Of a DNA stretch of 41,115 nt, positions 41,006 to 41,115 are shown in pieces. The position numbers were made by a program, and so were the translations under genes. The notes below the pieces were generated by a model, which did not search any database, had not been told where the DNA came from, and was given only the letters and a program-made list of their open reading frames with translations. Origin of the DNA: Defluviimonas salinarum (GTDB taxonomy: Bacteria; Pseudomonadota; Alphaproteobacteria; Rhodobacterales; Rhodobacteraceae); NCBI RefSeq assembly GCF_026013545.1, contig NZ_JAPDOG010000030.1:1-41115 (forward strand), read 5' to 3'. The stretch's first letter is position 1. Every line of letters begins with the position of its first letter.

Positions 41006-41115
41006 GTCATGTTGACAATTGGCGGAGCCAGAGGCGGATCGAGGTTATGTCGATGAAACCCAGGAAGCTTTCGGCAGTCTTGTCGTAGCGGGTGGCGACA
41101 CGGCGGGCGTTCTTG
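41006..41115 (-). mobile_element. IS5-family insertion sequence, 3' end (right copy, inverted)
   Basis: Positions 41003-41115 are the exact reverse complement of positions 3-115. The IS end is placed next to the CTAG at 41002-41005, which fits a YTAR target. This copy points in the opposite direction to the left one, so the two bracket the whole window as inverted repeats with their 3' ends inward. Confidence 0.85.
41007..41115 (-). CDS. IS5-family transposase, C-terminal fragment
   Basis: Minus-strand frame entering from the right edge and ending at TGA (41009-41007). It encodes the same C-terminal tail as the copy at 1-111, with ATRYDKTAESFLGF and SIRLWLRQ. The catalytic domain is outside the window. 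It ends within two bases of the stop codon of the second small Pro/Arg-rich ORF. Confidence 0.85.
   Translation of the reverse strand, partial: KNARRVATRYDKTAESFLGFIDITSIRLWLRQLST

Overview
The window is about 41 kb of very GC-rich, gene-dense chromosome from an alphaproteobacterium, most likely Rhodobacterales (Rhodobacteraceae). This rests on an RpoHI-type sigma-32 next to an RluD-type synthase, CarD beside the 7Fe ferredoxin FdxA, a Suv3-like helicase with an S4 protein, YcjX/YcjF, a PCu(A)C copper chaperone and a DUF6476-like protein. The genus cannot be fixed from the sequence alone. Most of the window is core genome. No tRNA, rRNA, CRISPR array or phage was seen.

Both edges are cut ends of the same IS5-family element, in inverted orientation with their 3' ends facing inward. 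Positions 3-115 equal the reverse complement of 41003-41115. The window is therefore probably a contig or segment bounded by IS copies.

Layout: (1) 0.1-6.2 kb: lepA, a minimal K+ channel, a decayed fragment of a D-2-hydroxyacid dehydrogenase gene, a universal stress protein plus Na+/alanine symporter pair, and an intact dehydrogenase related to the fragment. (2) 6.2-11.9 kb: acylphosphatase, a secreted NTF2-like protein, a divergent Lrp regulator/amino-acid dehydrogenase pair, a copper chaperone, a GYD protein, a low-molecular-weight phosphatase, sirtuin CobB, the PCu(A)C pair and rpmB. (3) 12-16.4 kb: a cobalt-type nitrile hydratase operon (alpha, beta, accessory), DUF167, a class II HDAC-like deacetylase, a nitroreductase and an EI24/CysZ-like membrane protein. 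(4) 16.5-17.8 kb: two unrecognised secreted helical proteins of visibly lower GC, an accessory patch. (5) 17.9-22.9 kb, minus strand: TPR protein, Suv3-like helicase, S4 protein, fdxA, carD. (6) 23-30.6 kb: SCP2 plus alpha/beta hydrolase, a stand-alone Anbu peptidase, oligoendopeptidase F with a capsule-type protein, M19 dipeptidase, host-attachment protein and a Gfo/Idh/MocA oxidoreductase. (7) 30.7-39.7 kb: rpoH, rluD, a small membrane protein overlapping both antisense neighbours, DUF2339, the coupled ycjX-GNAT-ycjF operon and truA. (8) 39.9-41.0 kb: two tiny Pro/Arg-rich paralogous proteins with the same C-terminal tail, flanking a protein that looks like an Mrr_N-type winged helix fused to an Rmf/CrpP-like module.

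The most novel-looking item is region 8. It has two 36-38 residue ORFs with strong ribosome binding sites and a tail conserved right up to the stop codon, on either side of a possible ribosome-associated protein and ending exactly at an IS insertion. Second are the two secreted helical proteins at 16.5-17.8 kb. Third is the degenerate dehydrogenase copy at 2.57-2.93 kb.
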